Below are positions 34,952-43,787 of a stretch of DNA of 64,000 nucleotides, in pieces (positions within the stretch are counted from its first letter, which is position 1; each line of letters begins with the position of its first letter). The stretch covers positions 1,674,001 to 1,738,000 of the forward strand of contig NZ_CP044016.1 in NCBI RefSeq assembly GCF_004337365.2, read 5' to 3'. The notes below the pieces were generated by a model. The model was not told the DNA's origin. It was given only the letters and a program-made list of their open reading frames with translations, and made no database searches. The position numbers were made by a program, and so were the translations under genes. Source of the stretch: Rhizosphaericola mali (GTDB lineage Bacteria; Bacteroidota; Bacteroidia; Chitinophagales; Chitinophagaceae).

Positions 34952-37486
34952 TTACAGCAAATGGTTTAATTGAATTCTATCCCAAAAAATAATTTCATTA
35001 TAATTCTCTTTAATAATTTGACTAACCAATTTATCTGTTATTTCATTGTCTTTTATCTCAACGCCCTTAAATAGTGTATTTTTAAGAGTTATGGCTACTT
35101 CTCTGGGAACATTCAATTTGATTAAATGCAAAGTAATAGGATTATATGCTCCCATTTCTATACAATTGATAAGTTTTGAATCTTTATCTTTTACTGAATA
35201 AAAAGGTTTTAATAAAGCTGTGAGGTTAAAGCAGACATCTTTTTGAATTTGGTCTATAGTTTTATCTATGTTCTCAGCGTTGTCATAATAACTTCCACTG
35301 AGAATATCTTTTAGAGATTTTTCCTTTGTCCATTTATAAACGGTATAGAAAAAGTTAACAGGTAATTCTTTTTTTCCAAAATACTTTCTGTAGAATATTG
35401 GAAATTTACTTCGTATGCTATTTACCACACTATATAACTTATTTGAAAAATCACTATCACTGATAGATAATGGCAAATCAAAAGAATCCATATTCTTATA
35501 TATCTCATCTAATATAAGTGGGTCAACATATCTGTTTTTAAAACAAATTTCCAAAGGAACTGACAACGTATTCACTAATTCATTATAAACATCTGCTACT
35601 TCATTTTGAGTGTACTTAATCCCAACTGAATTTAAACGATTATAACTCTTTTCTTTATGTTTAAGAACAGTATTTCTTATGTAAGTAACTAAAAAATGGA
35701 AATCGTCTCCTAAATCTTTTTCTACAGATTCATTGCTAACATTATTAAACAAAGATTCATTTACCTTTTCTCCATATTTCTCAAAGATATTACCATATCC
35801 AGTTTTTAAAGACTTATTTTCATCTTGGAAAAGAGTCTTTTGATCTTCTTTATTCTCAAAAGCATTTTCATCTAATACAAATGTTCTCCCTATAAAATCT
35901 TTTAATAACCTACCTGCTCTTCCTCTTAAATTTGAAATTTCATAGTTAGTTAATTTAGGCATTTTTCCATCCCTTGAACTTGTTGACAAATAGCCATTAC
36001 GCATAATTACATTTTGAGCTGGTAAATTAACTCCTTGCATTAATGTTGTTGTACAAACAATATTATCAATCATCTTCTCTTTAATCGAATATTCCAAAAC
36101 ATTCCTAATATGCAAAGGAACTTTTCCATGATGATATACTATATGGTTTTTAAACGTTTTTGTTAAATCATAGTTTCTATGAACAGTAGAAGAAATATAG
36201 TGTATCAAACCGTCTATTGCCTTTGAGTTCGAGTTTCGAATATTATTAGTTTTTGAAGACAGGTTTACTGCTATTTTTCTTGCCATTCCTGAAGACGGTG
36301 CAAAAATCACATTTTTTGTTCCCTCTCCCAGCAAATCAACTACTGTGTTTAAATAAGCAAAATATTTGTCGTCATATTGTTTTCCTCCAATTTTGATTAC
36401 CTCCGTATTTTTGATTTCTATAGAAGAATAATTGTTGTTAATTTGGGAATATTGATTAAAAAAATACTTCTTCCCTTTTTTTGCTATACTATAAGTAAAG
36501 TTTGTAACAGGCGAGGAATCCGTTCGAATCTCAACAGATTTTTCTTCTTCAAAAATATCAAATCCCATATCTTTTAATCCGCTGACTCTTGGTCCGCTGA
36601 AAACAATAAGATTCGGGTTATAACTAAAACTTAATTCAACTAAACTGTCAAAAAGAATTTTAGACCGTTCATCTTTTTCATTCTCTATCCTCTCAATATT
36701 TTGAATCTCATCTACAATAAATGTATTCACATTTCCAAAAGGTTTATCATCTTCATTATAAGCAGAAATGGCTCTTTCAGGAGTTAACACGTAAATTTTA
36801 TTGTTGTTCTCACTCTCATTGTAGCTTGTTAAAATATCATAATCATTTAAACCAAACTCTTTGATTTTCTGATGATAATCATTAACCACTTGGGTTATCA
36901 AACTTAAGGTAGGTACAACATAAACTATATTGCCTCCCGTTTTTAAAATATTTTCGATTGATTTTAATAAAATAACATAAGATTTACCTGCGGATGTAGG
37001 TGCTGAAACCCCAATGAATTTAGATTCTAAACACTTATTCCATATCTCTTTTTGAAAATCGGTTAAGAGAAATATCTTTTCATTTATAACTACTTCATTC
37101 TTTAATTGATTTATTGTAGTACTAATTTGACTAATAATACTATCTAAAGAGCTAAATTGGTTATTTTCAAAATCAAATTCTTCATCAACCATAATAGCGG
37201 ATGGCGTAAATCCAATACGAGATAAAACAATTATCAAAAACTGTTTTAACCCATCCCAATGCACTTGTCTATATGTATAAAGAATGGAAGAAAAAACAGT
37301 AACAATTTGTTTTGACTTATCGTCTTGACTACGTGAATAATAATCTATAACACCCACAGCTTTGTAAAGTAAGGCATCTGAAATTAAAAGTAAATCTTCA
37401 TCAATTAAATTGAGCTTTTTAGCAATTGATTTGTGTTCAAACTTCAAAAGCTGATTTATCACATTTTTATGTTCTTCCTGCATCAT
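34952..37486 (-). CDS. hamB: Hachiman defence helicase HamB
   Basis: An 844-residue SF2 helicase of the Brr2/Ski2-like (COG1204-type) group. Walker A is APTSAGKS near 158, the Walker B box reads IVDEIQNIE near 255 (DEIQ in place of DEAH), QGVNLPAQN is near 486, and motif VI LRGRAGRLL is near 516. In Hachiman, HamB holds HamA and senses DNA ends or damage. Pairing with an adjacent DUF1837-type HamA, overlapping by 20 bp, supports the assignment more than the helicase alone does. Confidence 0.85.
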   Translation of the reverse strand: MMQEEHKNVINQLLKFEHKSIAKKLNLIDEDLLLISDALLYKAVGVIDYYSRSQDDKSKQIVTVFSSILYTYRQVHWDGLKQFLIIVLSRIGFTPSAIMVDEEFDFENNQFSSLDSIISQISTTINQLKNEVVINEKIFLLTDFQKEIWNKCLESKFIGVSAPTSAGKSYVILLKSIENILKTGGNIVYVVPTLSLITQVVNDYHQKIKEFGLNDYDILTSYNESENNNKIYVLTPERAISAYNEDDKPFGNVNTFIVDEIQNIERIENEKDERSKILFDSLVELSFSYNPNLIVFSGPRVSGLKDMGFDIFEEEKSVEIRTDSSPVTNFTYSIAKKGKKYFFNQYSQINNNYSSIEIKNTEVIKIGGKQYDDKYFAYLNTVVDLLGEGTKNVIFAPSSGMARKIAVNLSSKTNNIRNSNSKAIDGLIHYISSTVHRNYDLTKTFKNHIVYHHGKVPLHIRNVLEYSIKEKMIDNIVCTTTLMQGVNLPAQNVIMRNGYLSTSSRDGKMPKLTNYEISNLRGRAGRLLKDFIGRTFVLDENAFENKEDQKTLFQDENKSLKTGYGNIFEKYGEKVNESLFNNVSNESVEKDLGDDFHFLVTYIRNTVLKHKEKSYNRLNSVGIKYTQNEVADVYNELVNTLSVPLEICFKNRYVDPLILDEIYKNMDSFDLPLSISDSDFSNKLYSVVNSIRSKFPIFYRKYFGKKELPVNFFYTVYKWTKEKSLKDILSGSYYDNAENIDKTIDQIQKDVCFNLTALLKPFYSVKDKDSKLINCIEMGAYNPITLHLIKLNVPREVAITLKNTLFKGVEIKDNEITDKLVSQIIKENYNEIIFWDRIQLNHLL

Positions 37487-38369
37487 TAGAACCTACTTTA
37501 GTTTGAAAATCATTTAAAAGTTCATCTAATTTCCATATCGGAAAAACTACATAATTTATTCTGGCTAATAAATTAGCGTGTATTGTATCAAATTTAGTTT
37601 TATCAAATGAAGCGCATCTGTATTTAATAGCCTGCTTAATATTATCTTTTATATCGTTTTCACAATTGCCAGAAATTGCTTTGGTTTCATTATAAATTAT
37701 TAAACAGACAAGCTCAAATTTTGTATCTTTTAGCTCTCCTTTTTTATATTGGTTTACAACACCTTCCAACTCTGTCTCTATGAAATCATCATATAAATAT
37801 AAATCCAATTCAGAGTCTAATTTGTCAAAAGTCGTTACAATACTATTTAAAGATTTTTCAAACGCACTACTGAATTGATATTTACTCTCATAACATTTTG
37901 ACTCTCCTAATATGAATACGTTAGTGTCTCCATTTTTTTTATAATGAATTGCATCTGCTCCAAACCGTTCATGTCCTATGGATGTGGTTATATGTTGCTT
38001 CCTTAATATAGGAACAGCTTTATAATAATGTTGGATGAGATTAAATAATAATAACTCACCAAACTGTCCCTGAGGATGACCAGGTCGGAATTTTTTATAC
38101 GCTTGATTTGTCACGAAATTTATAGCATTACCCAAATCTTTAGACTCTGCAAACCGATCATCCAATAAAGATTTTGATTTACTATTGTTATAAACCCAGC
38201 TTACAATTGTGTTTACCAACTCCGATAAGAAATCATCTTTCCGTTCTTTTATATCCGAGTAATTTATGGATAAACCATAATGCTTCTTTACTGGCTTTAA
38301 ATCCAAATCTTCATAAAACCAATAAATATGATTTACTAATTTATCTGTATGTGTTAAGTATTTATCCAT
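37467..38369 (-). CDS. hamA: Hachiman defence nuclease HamA (DUF1837)
   Basis: A 300-residue protein with the DUF1837/HamA core. A PD-(D/E)XK-like active site is visible: E105 in GQFGELLL, D139 in RFGADAIH, and E156-S-K158 in ILGESKCY. HamA is the Hachiman effector, degrading DNA once released by HamB. Its stop overlaps the hamB start by 20 bp, so translation is coupled. It begins 18 bp after hsdS, inside the type I R-M operon. Confidence 0.87.
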   Translation of the reverse strand: MDKYLTHTDKLVNHIYWFYEDLDLKPVKKHYGLSINYSDIKERKDDFLSELVNTIVSWVYNNSKSKSLLDDRFAESKDLGNAINFVTNQAYKKFRPGHPQGQFGELLLFNLIQHYYKAVPILRKQHITTSIGHERFGADAIHYKKNGDTNVFILGESKCYESKYQFSSAFEKSLNSIVTTFDKLDSELDLYLYDDFIETELEGVVNQYKKGELKDTKFELVCLIIYNETKAISGNCENDIKDNIKQAIKYRCASFDKTKFDTIHANLLARINYVVFPIWKLDELLNDFQTKVGSNDAGRT

Positions 38370-38387
38370 ACTTTAATTTTTCATTTT

Positions 38388-39608
38388 TTAGATTTCCTCC
38401 AATCTTGCCAATCTAAATAACAACAAGCTTTGCAACTGGATCAGTTTTTGGGTTTGTATTTCAATATTTTCTTTGAAGTCAAAAATTGGAAAAGAGACAA
38501 AATTAAAATTCTGAGAAACTTTACTATCAGGGATAGTACATTCCAACTTTGTTAAAATATTTGCATTCGCCTGTGGTTGAGCCGAACCTTCAGCATTGTT
38601 CAATACAAAATCTTTATAAAATTTAGATATTACAACACAATTCAGATAAGAAATATAGTCTTGACTTTGGGGTTTCAATCTTACAAGAAAAGATGCGAAA
38701 ACACTACGTGGAAAAGATTTCCAAATCATTTTCCCAAATCCAACATTTGCACCAGTTCTACTAATCAAAATATCTCCAAATTCAATCAAATATTTATCAA
38801 TTTCATTTTCATATATATTACAATATGGAACTTTATTCCATTCAATACAATCTCCAACTACATCAGTTATTCTTAAAAATTTAGCGGAACCACTAATCGA
38901 ATTTGCCACATCTGTAAATCCATATTGAGTAGATACAAGATCTGCAATTCTTCCAACCTCCCAACCATCAGGAATTTCCTTTTGCAGTTCTTCATTAAAA
39001 ATCATTTTTCCGCCAGAAGAAAAATAGGAATTTCCATCATCGTTGGGAAACTCAAAATCTACAAACCAATGTTTGTACAAAGCTTGTGCAGTGGCTTCTA
39101 GTTTTTCGCAGATTTGCTCGTTGACTTTTATTTTGTTAGCCACCGATTGGTATTGATCTACAATTTTTTGCTGTTCCTCGATGCTAGGAACAGGAAGTTC
39201 CACTTCGCACATATCTTCCCAATCAAAAGATTCCCTTGTACTTCCGTGAGAATGAAATCGAGCATACCGATCAAATTCTGGACGTGAAAACCACATCATC
39301 AAATATTCAGGCAATAGCGTTTTTTCATCTATTACTTCAAAAACAATATAAATCTGAGAAACCAATGCTTTATCATAATCTTCTGAAATTGCTACAGAAA
39401 GCCTATCACCATTTCTTGAAGTTACTGTACCATAAGCAAATTGTCTTTTCTCAATTATTTTATAAGTTGACATATCCGTTCCAACTATATTGGCAATAGA
39501 AGGAATCATTTTCTTCGTATTACTAACACCAAGTAGCGTTTGAATATCTAAATCTTTATTGCGCACATTTACTTGCCTAATATAATCGCCTAGCTTTCTA
39601 TAACTCAT
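38388..39608 (-). CDS. hsdS: Type I restriction enzyme, S (specificity) subunit
   Basis: A 406-residue HsdS with the standard two target-recognition domains (about 20-150 and 215-370), each followed by a conserved helical spacer: LPVPSIEEQQKIVDQYQSVA near 140-160 and a second at the C-terminus (IEIQTQKLIQLQSLLLFRL). The first spacer also contains the ALYKHWFVDFEFP motif. It sets the DNA sequence recognised by the methylase and nuclease. Its start overlaps the end of hsdM by 11 bp. Confidence 0.93.
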   Translation of the reverse strand: MSYRKLGDYIRQVNVRNKDLDIQTLLGVSNTKKMIPSIANIVGTDMSTYKIIEKRQFAYGTVTSRNGDRLSVAISEDYDKALVSQIYIVFEVIDEKTLLPEYLMMWFSRPEFDRYARFHSHGSTRESFDWEDMCEVELPVPSIEEQQKIVDQYQSVANKIKVNEQICEKLEATAQALYKHWFVDFEFPNDDGNSYFSSGGKMIFNEELQKEIPDGWEVGRIADLVSTQYGFTDVANSISGSAKFLRITDVVGDCIEWNKVPYCNIYENEIDKYLIEFGDILISRTGANVGFGKMIWKSFPRSVFASFLVRLKPQSQDYISYLNCVVISKFYKDFVLNNAEGSAQPQANANILTKLECTIPDSKVSQNFNFVSFPIFDFKENIEIQTQKLIQLQSLLLFRLARLEEI

Positions 39609-41157
39609 AGCCCAACTCTTTAAATACTTTTTGAACTTGTTGTTTCAGTTCGGCTTCTTGTTCAAATAAGCTTTGCAAATCGATTTGTAAAGCCTGCATT
39701 TGATTGTCATAGTCCAAAGATTCATCTCGATTCACAAACTCAATATATTTGCTCGGTACTAAAGAGTAATCTTTTTTACGGATCTCTTCTAAACTAGCAG
39801 CATAACAAAACTCTGGAATGTTTTCATAATTTTCTTTCCAAGCCTCTTGTTGCCAATTGTGATAAGTGGTAGTAATAGTTTGGATATCTTCCTTAGAAAA
39901 CTGAATGTATTTCTTTTCAAAAGGTTCGCCTTTTTGTCGCAAATCCATAAACAACACTTCATGTTGGCGATCACGGTATTTCTTTTCACCATCATTCACT
40001 TGGACATTGTGTGCTTTTTTATTTCTGTTCAAAATCCAAAGCGTCACCGAAATATCAGTGGAATAAAACATTGCTCTCGGCAAAATAACAATGGCTTCCA
40101 CCAAATCATTTTCCAAAATCTGTTTACGGATTTCGTATTCATCTCCACTTCCACTCAACGCACCGTTTGCCAAGATAAATCCTGCCACGCCATTTTGCGA
40201 TAACTTAGAAATCATATTGAGAATCCAAGCATAATTGGCATTGGATTTTGGCGGCACTTTGTAACCTGCCCAACGCGGTTCATCGGTCAATTCGTTTTCG
40301 GCACGCCAATCTTTTAAATTAAATGGCGGATTTGCCATAATATAATCGGCTTTCAAATCTTTGTGCTGATCGTCGCCAAAAGTATCTGCCGCTTTCAATC
40401 CCAAATTGGAAGAAATCCCCCGAATAGCCAAGTTCATTTTTGCCAATTTAAAAGTGGTATTCGTGAGTTCTTGCCCGTAAATAGAAATGTCTTTTTTGTT
40501 TCCTTTATGGTTCTCTATAAACTTCAACGATTGCACAAACATACCACCCGAACCGCAAGACGGATCATAGATTTTCCCTTTGTAGGGCTCTATCATCTCC
40601 GCAATTAGGTTAACGATGGATTTTGGTGTGTAGAATTCGCCTTTACCTTTCCCTTCCGCAATCGCAAACTTGGACAAAAAATATTCGTACACTCTGCCTA
40701 CAATATCCTGAGACTCATCTTTTAGCGTATCAATATTATTCACCGTATCCAACAAAGCAGAAAATTTGGATTGATCCAATCCTAAACGTGAAAAATAATT
40801 GTCTGGCAATGCACCTTCCAAAGATTTATTGGTACGTTCTATGGTTTTGAGCGCAGAATCTACTTTAAGCGTGATGTCTTCTTGTTTTGCATTTTCGATG
40901 ATAAATGTCCAACGAGACTCTTCCGGCAGATAAAATATATTTTCCGCTTGATAGAATTCTGGAATTTCTAAGAATGCTTCTTTGCCTTCTTTCGTTAATT
41001 CGTCTCTACGTTTTAGAAATTTATCATTCGCAAACTTGAGAAATATCAAGCTTAAAACAACATGTTTATATTCGGATGGTTCCACAGAACCACGAAGTTT
41101 ATTTGCAGAGTCCCAGAGAATTTCTTCGGTGGATTTAGAGGATGATGCCTTGGCCAT
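39598..41157 (-). CDS. hsdM: Type I restriction enzyme, M (adenine methylase) subunit
   Basis: A 519-residue N6-adenine methylase. The SAM-binding motif reads YDPSCGSGGMF near 197 and the catalytic motif IV is NPPF in YIMANPPFNLKD near 273. The N-terminal helical domain (DSANKLRGSVEPSEYKHVV) is that of HsdM. It is the first gene of the minus-strand six-gene operon and methylates the host sites chosen by HsdS. Confidence 0.95.
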   Translation of the reverse strand: MAKASSSKSTEEILWDSANKLRGSVEPSEYKHVVLSLIFLKFANDKFLKRRDELTKEGKEAFLEIPEFYQAENIFYLPEESRWTFIIENAKQEDITLKVDSALKTIERTNKSLEGALPDNYFSRLGLDQSKFSALLDTVNNIDTLKDESQDIVGRVYEYFLSKFAIAEGKGKGEFYTPKSIVNLIAEMIEPYKGKIYDPSCGSGGMFVQSLKFIENHKGNKKDISIYGQELTNTTFKLAKMNLAIRGISSNLGLKAADTFGDDQHKDLKADYIMANPPFNLKDWRAENELTDEPRWAGYKVPPKSNANYAWILNMISKLSQNGVAGFILANGALSGSGDEYEIRKQILENDLVEAIVILPRAMFYSTDISVTLWILNRNKKAHNVQVNDGEKKYRDRQHEVLFMDLRQKGEPFEKKYIQFSKEDIQTITTTYHNWQQEAWKENYENIPEFCYAASLEEIRKKDYSLVPSKYIEFVNRDESLDYDNQMQALQIDLQSLFEQEAELKQQVQKVFKELGYEL

Positions 41158-41330
41158 ATTTTAAATTATTCTGGATGCCAATTTACAAGAAGAAATATAA
41201 AATTTCAATAAAAAATCACCATTGTCCAATTAAAAATTAAAAGCAAGGCAAGATATTTAATATTTAAACAAAGGCATTACGGAAAGCCGTAATTTTAAAT
41301 ACTCTAGAGTTTCTTCATTTGTATAACTTA

Positions 41331-41486
41331 TTAATTGGCTTTCACTCTAGCTTCTATCATATGTTGCAAATCTTCTAAAGTTTTGTATTGTCCTCCTTTT
41401 TGTTCATTGAACTTTTGTATCTCCGATTTTGGGTTTCTTACATAAAACAGTCCTTGTACTTTAACAAATTTTAACGGTACCCACAT
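41331..41486 (-). CDS. Small hypothetical ORF, 51 aa
   Basis: A minus-strand frame from ATG 41486 to TAA 41331 begins MWVPLKFVKVQGLFYVRN and ends DLQHMIEARVKAN. The composition looks like true protein and a stop lies just upstream, so it is not the end of a longer frame in that direction. I know no family; it may be a small gene or a trace of a larger one. The rest of 41158-41551 shows nothing else. Confidence 0.35.
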   Translation of the reverse strand: MWVPLKFVKVQGLFYVRNPKSEIQKFNEQKGGQYKTLEDLQHMIEARVKAN

Positions 41487-41551
41487 GTCATCACCTTGTG
41501 ATTATTCAGTTTTACTTACCTGATTTTTGCTCTTGAAGAAAACGGAAAATC

Positions 41552-41866
41552 ATGGAAGAATACAACCGAAAATTATTAATACTCCGTCGTGATGAGCTTT
41601 TGACCAGAGGAGATTTGGAAGATTTCAAGATAGAGTTACTACACGCCATTCGACAACTTTCCATAGAAATAACTGGCACACCTTCGAAGTTGTGGTTGAA
41701 AAGTTATGAGGTCAGAGAATTGTTGGGTATTAGTGGACCAACCTTACAGGCGATGCGTGATAAGGGAACAATTCCTTTCACCCGTATTGGAGGTGCTATC
41801 TTTTACTATCGTACAGATTTAGAAAAGATGATGGAACATTTCAAAAAAAATCCTCTAAAAAACTAG
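41552..41866 (+). CDS. Excisionase-like HTH protein
   Basis: A 104-residue protein with an N-terminal charged helix (EEYNRKLLILRRDELLTRG) and a C-terminal winged-helix of the HTH_17/excisionase type: KSYEVRELLGISGPTLQAMR and DKGTIPFTRIGGAIFYYRTD. It is paralogous to 12182-12511. It is first in the mobilisation module, 4 bp before the small conserved gene, and probably controls element excision or module expression. Confidence 0.78.
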   Translation: MEEYNRKLLILRRDELLTRGDLEDFKIELLHAIRQLSIEITGTPSKLWLKSYEVRELLGISGPTLQAMRDKGTIPFTRIGGAIFYYRTDLEKMMEHFKKNPLKN

Positions 41867-41870
41867 CGTC

Positions 41871-42086
41871 ATGAAAAATATTATTCAAAAGCATCAAGGA
41901 TTTGGATGCCTGATTCCGCCAAAAAAAGAGTTGGTGTTAGTCTACTTTTTACAAAAAGGAGTTCCGCAATTGAATGCTTCCCAGTTTTGGAATTTCATGG
42001 AAAGAAACAAATGGAAAGCCAGAAGTGGCACTCCCATAAGAGATTGGAAGAAAGCAGCATTTGACTGGCTTTTTGTTCCGAAATAA
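41871..42086 (+). CDS. Small conserved mobile-element protein, 71 aa
   Basis: A 71-residue protein starting MKNIIQKHQGFGCLIPPKK and ending with WKKAAFDWLFVPK. Aromatic pairs (FWNFMERNKW and FDWLF) and the RSGTPIRDW segment look like a short DNA- or protein-binding fold. It lies between the excisionase-like gene and the primase, 4 and 47 bp away. I cannot assign a function; its tight position suggests a role in mobilisation or replication of the excised element. Confidence 0.6.
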   Translation: MKNIIQKHQGFGCLIPPKKELVLVYFLQKGVPQLNASQFWNFMERNKWKARSGTPIRDWKKAAFDWLFVPK

Positions 42087-42133
42087 AACGATTTATCCTC
42101 ACCAAACAATCTCATCTACAAAACAATATAGTT

Positions 42134-43099
42134 ATGCAACACGAGCAATTCTATTTCAAATCAGCCAAGGAACAAATAGATTTAGTGGATTATATTGTTT
42201 CTTTAGGATTCCAATATTTCAAGCAAAACCATCACGACTATTGGTTTAAATCGCCCTTACATGAAGAGCATACCGCATCCTTCAAAGTAGATCAAAATAA
42301 ACAAATTTGGTATGACCATGGCACGGGACAAGGTGGAGACTTGATAGATTTTATCAAGGCATTTCATCGATGTGATTTCAAAGAATCTTTGATAAAACTG
42401 CAAGAATACTTGGGATTAAATCCTTCAACAATGGAGGCAAAAAACAAACAGAATATCGAGCAAGACAATTTCGAAAATGCGGATAGGCATATCCAAATTA
42501 TTGCAGAACGTTCCGTCCAAAAATATTATTTGAGACAATATATTCAAAGTAGAAGTATCTCTATTTCCCTTGCCGAAAAGTATTTGAAAGAAGTAGATTA
42601 TTCATTGAATGGACGATACTATACAGCCTTAGGATTTGCAAACAATGGCGGCGGTTATGAGCTGCGAAACAAATATTTCAAGGGAAGTTCTATGCCAAAA
42701 GCGCCAACGATTCTTTCATTAAAAGAAGGTAAAAATGATTTTTCACAGCAGAGTTTGGCAGTCTTTGAGGGCTTTTTTAGCATGTTATCTTTTCTAGAAT
42801 TACTCGAAAAAGACAAGCACTTTGCAGAAAAACCGGATGGTATTCTAGTGCTAAACTCGCTTTCTTTTCTGAATAAATCACAAGATTTGATTTTATCCTT
42901 TGGTCAAATAGATCTGTATTTGGACGGTGATATGGCGGGTAAAAAGGCAACCGAGCAAGCACTTTCTTGGAGTGAAAAGATAAGAGATTATAGCCATTTA
43001 TACGAAGGTTTTAAAGATTTAAATACTTACTTGGTGGCTCAAAATTTACAACACAAAGAGCAGGAAGATCCTAAGATATCTTATGGTTTACGACGATGA
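42134..43099 (+). CDS. DnaG-like primase of a mobilisable element
   Basis: A 321-residue primase-type protein. The N-terminal part matches the CHC2 region, YWFKSPLHEEHTASFKVD, with the zinc cysteines absent, and then DHGTGQGGDLIDF. A toprim core follows with VFEGFFSMLSF near 216 and LYLDGDMAGKKA near 260. Mobilisable elements of Bacteroidota carry such primases to make the complementary strand after transfer. The missing cysteines are frequent in this group, so the gene need not be defective. Confidence 0.85.
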   Translation: MQHEQFYFKSAKEQIDLVDYIVSLGFQYFKQNHHDYWFKSPLHEEHTASFKVDQNKQIWYDHGTGQGGDLIDFIKAFHRCDFKESLIKLQEYLGLNPSTMEAKNKQNIEQDNFENADRHIQIIAERSVQKYYLRQYIQSRSISISLAEKYLKEVDYSLNGRYYTALGFANNGGGYELRNKYFKGSSMPKAPTILSLKEGKNDFSQQSLAVFEGFFSMLSFLELLEKDKHFAEKPDGILVLNSLSFLNKSQDLILSFGQIDLYLDGDMAGKKATEQALSWSEKIRDYSHLYEGFKDLNTYLVAQNLQHKEQEDPKISYGLRR

Positions 43100-43194
43100 C
43101 CCTTTCTTTTCATCCGCCAATAAATTTCTCAAAAATCATAGTTCAAGAAGTTTTTAAAATAAATTTTTAGGGTGCTTTATGTTACCCATTTAAT

Positions 43195-43347
43195 CAGCTC
43201 ATTTTTTCATCTGAAAAAAGCTGTATTGGAAGCCTTGAATATCCGCGTGGATATAGCAAGTTGTTCAATTGTTTCACAATTGGACTTGCAAGGCCTTTGT
43301 CCATTGGAGCAAAGGCATTAAAAAAGACTTCGGAACTCGTCTTTTTT
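43195..43347 (+). other. Stem-loop cluster: candidate oriT and leader of the mobilisation genes
   Basis: Five stem-loops in 153 bp: 43195-43223 (cagct/agctg with inner ttttttc/gaaaaaa), 43234-43260 (cttg, then atatcc/ggatat), 43256-43289 (gcaag/cttgc, then caattg/caattg; alternative to the previous one), 43293-43316 (gcctttg/caaaggc) and 43320-43347 (aaaaaagac/gtctttttt, terminator-like). They end 45 bp before the MobC start and 430 bp before the relaxase. Dyads of this kind next to relaxosome genes mark oriT sites in many mobilisable elements. Confidence 0.55.
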
Positions 43348-43391
43348 CTTTTGGAATCGTATTTCATTCATTGAATCATAAATGCATTTAT

Positions 43392-43787
43392 ATGGAATCA
43401 CACAAGCAAGAAAATAGAAATCTGTGGCTTCATGTTCGCTTAACTATATCTGAAATGAATCAAGTTAGAGATGCCATTGCATCCAGTACAGAACGCAAAA
43501 TAAGTACCTATGCCCGGAAATTAATTCTGGGTCAACCAGTCATTTTAAAAGTACGCAACGCTTCCACTGATGCATTTATTCAAGAGTTGAATACACTTAA
43601 AAGAGAACTGTCTGCCATCGGTAGCAATTTCAATCAAGTTGTAAAAAATATCAACACTTTAAAAGATTCTCCCGAAGGTAGAATATGGTTTCCGTTGGCA
43701 TTGGAAAACCAAAAAAGATTGATAGAAAAGATTAGTGTTATACAAGAACAAATCCAACAATTTGCCAGACAATGGTTGCAAAAATAA
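43392..43787 (+). CDS. MobC-like relaxosome accessory protein
   Basis: A protein of 131 residues starting at ATG 43392 (MESHKQENRNLWLHVRLTIS); a longer frame would begin inside the hairpin cluster. The N-terminal half is a ribbon-helix-helix type DNA-binding domain (LTISEMNQVRDAIASSTERK and ISTYARKLILGQPV), followed by a helical part (ELSAIGSNFNQVVKNINTL) typical of plasmid mobilisation MobC. It binds oriT and helps the relaxase, whose gene overlaps it by 16 bp. Confidence 0.87.
   Translation: MESHKQENRNLWLHVRLTISEMNQVRDAIASSTERKISTYARKLILGQPVILKVRNASTDAFIQELNTLKRELSAIGSNFNQVVKNINTLKDSPEGRIWFPLALENQKRLIEKISVIQEQIQQFARQWLQK

Noticed and set aside
42134-43099. Primase missing zinc-finger cysteines as a pseudogene
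   Set aside because: The toprim core and frame are intact, and mobile-element primases in this phylum often lack those cysteines.
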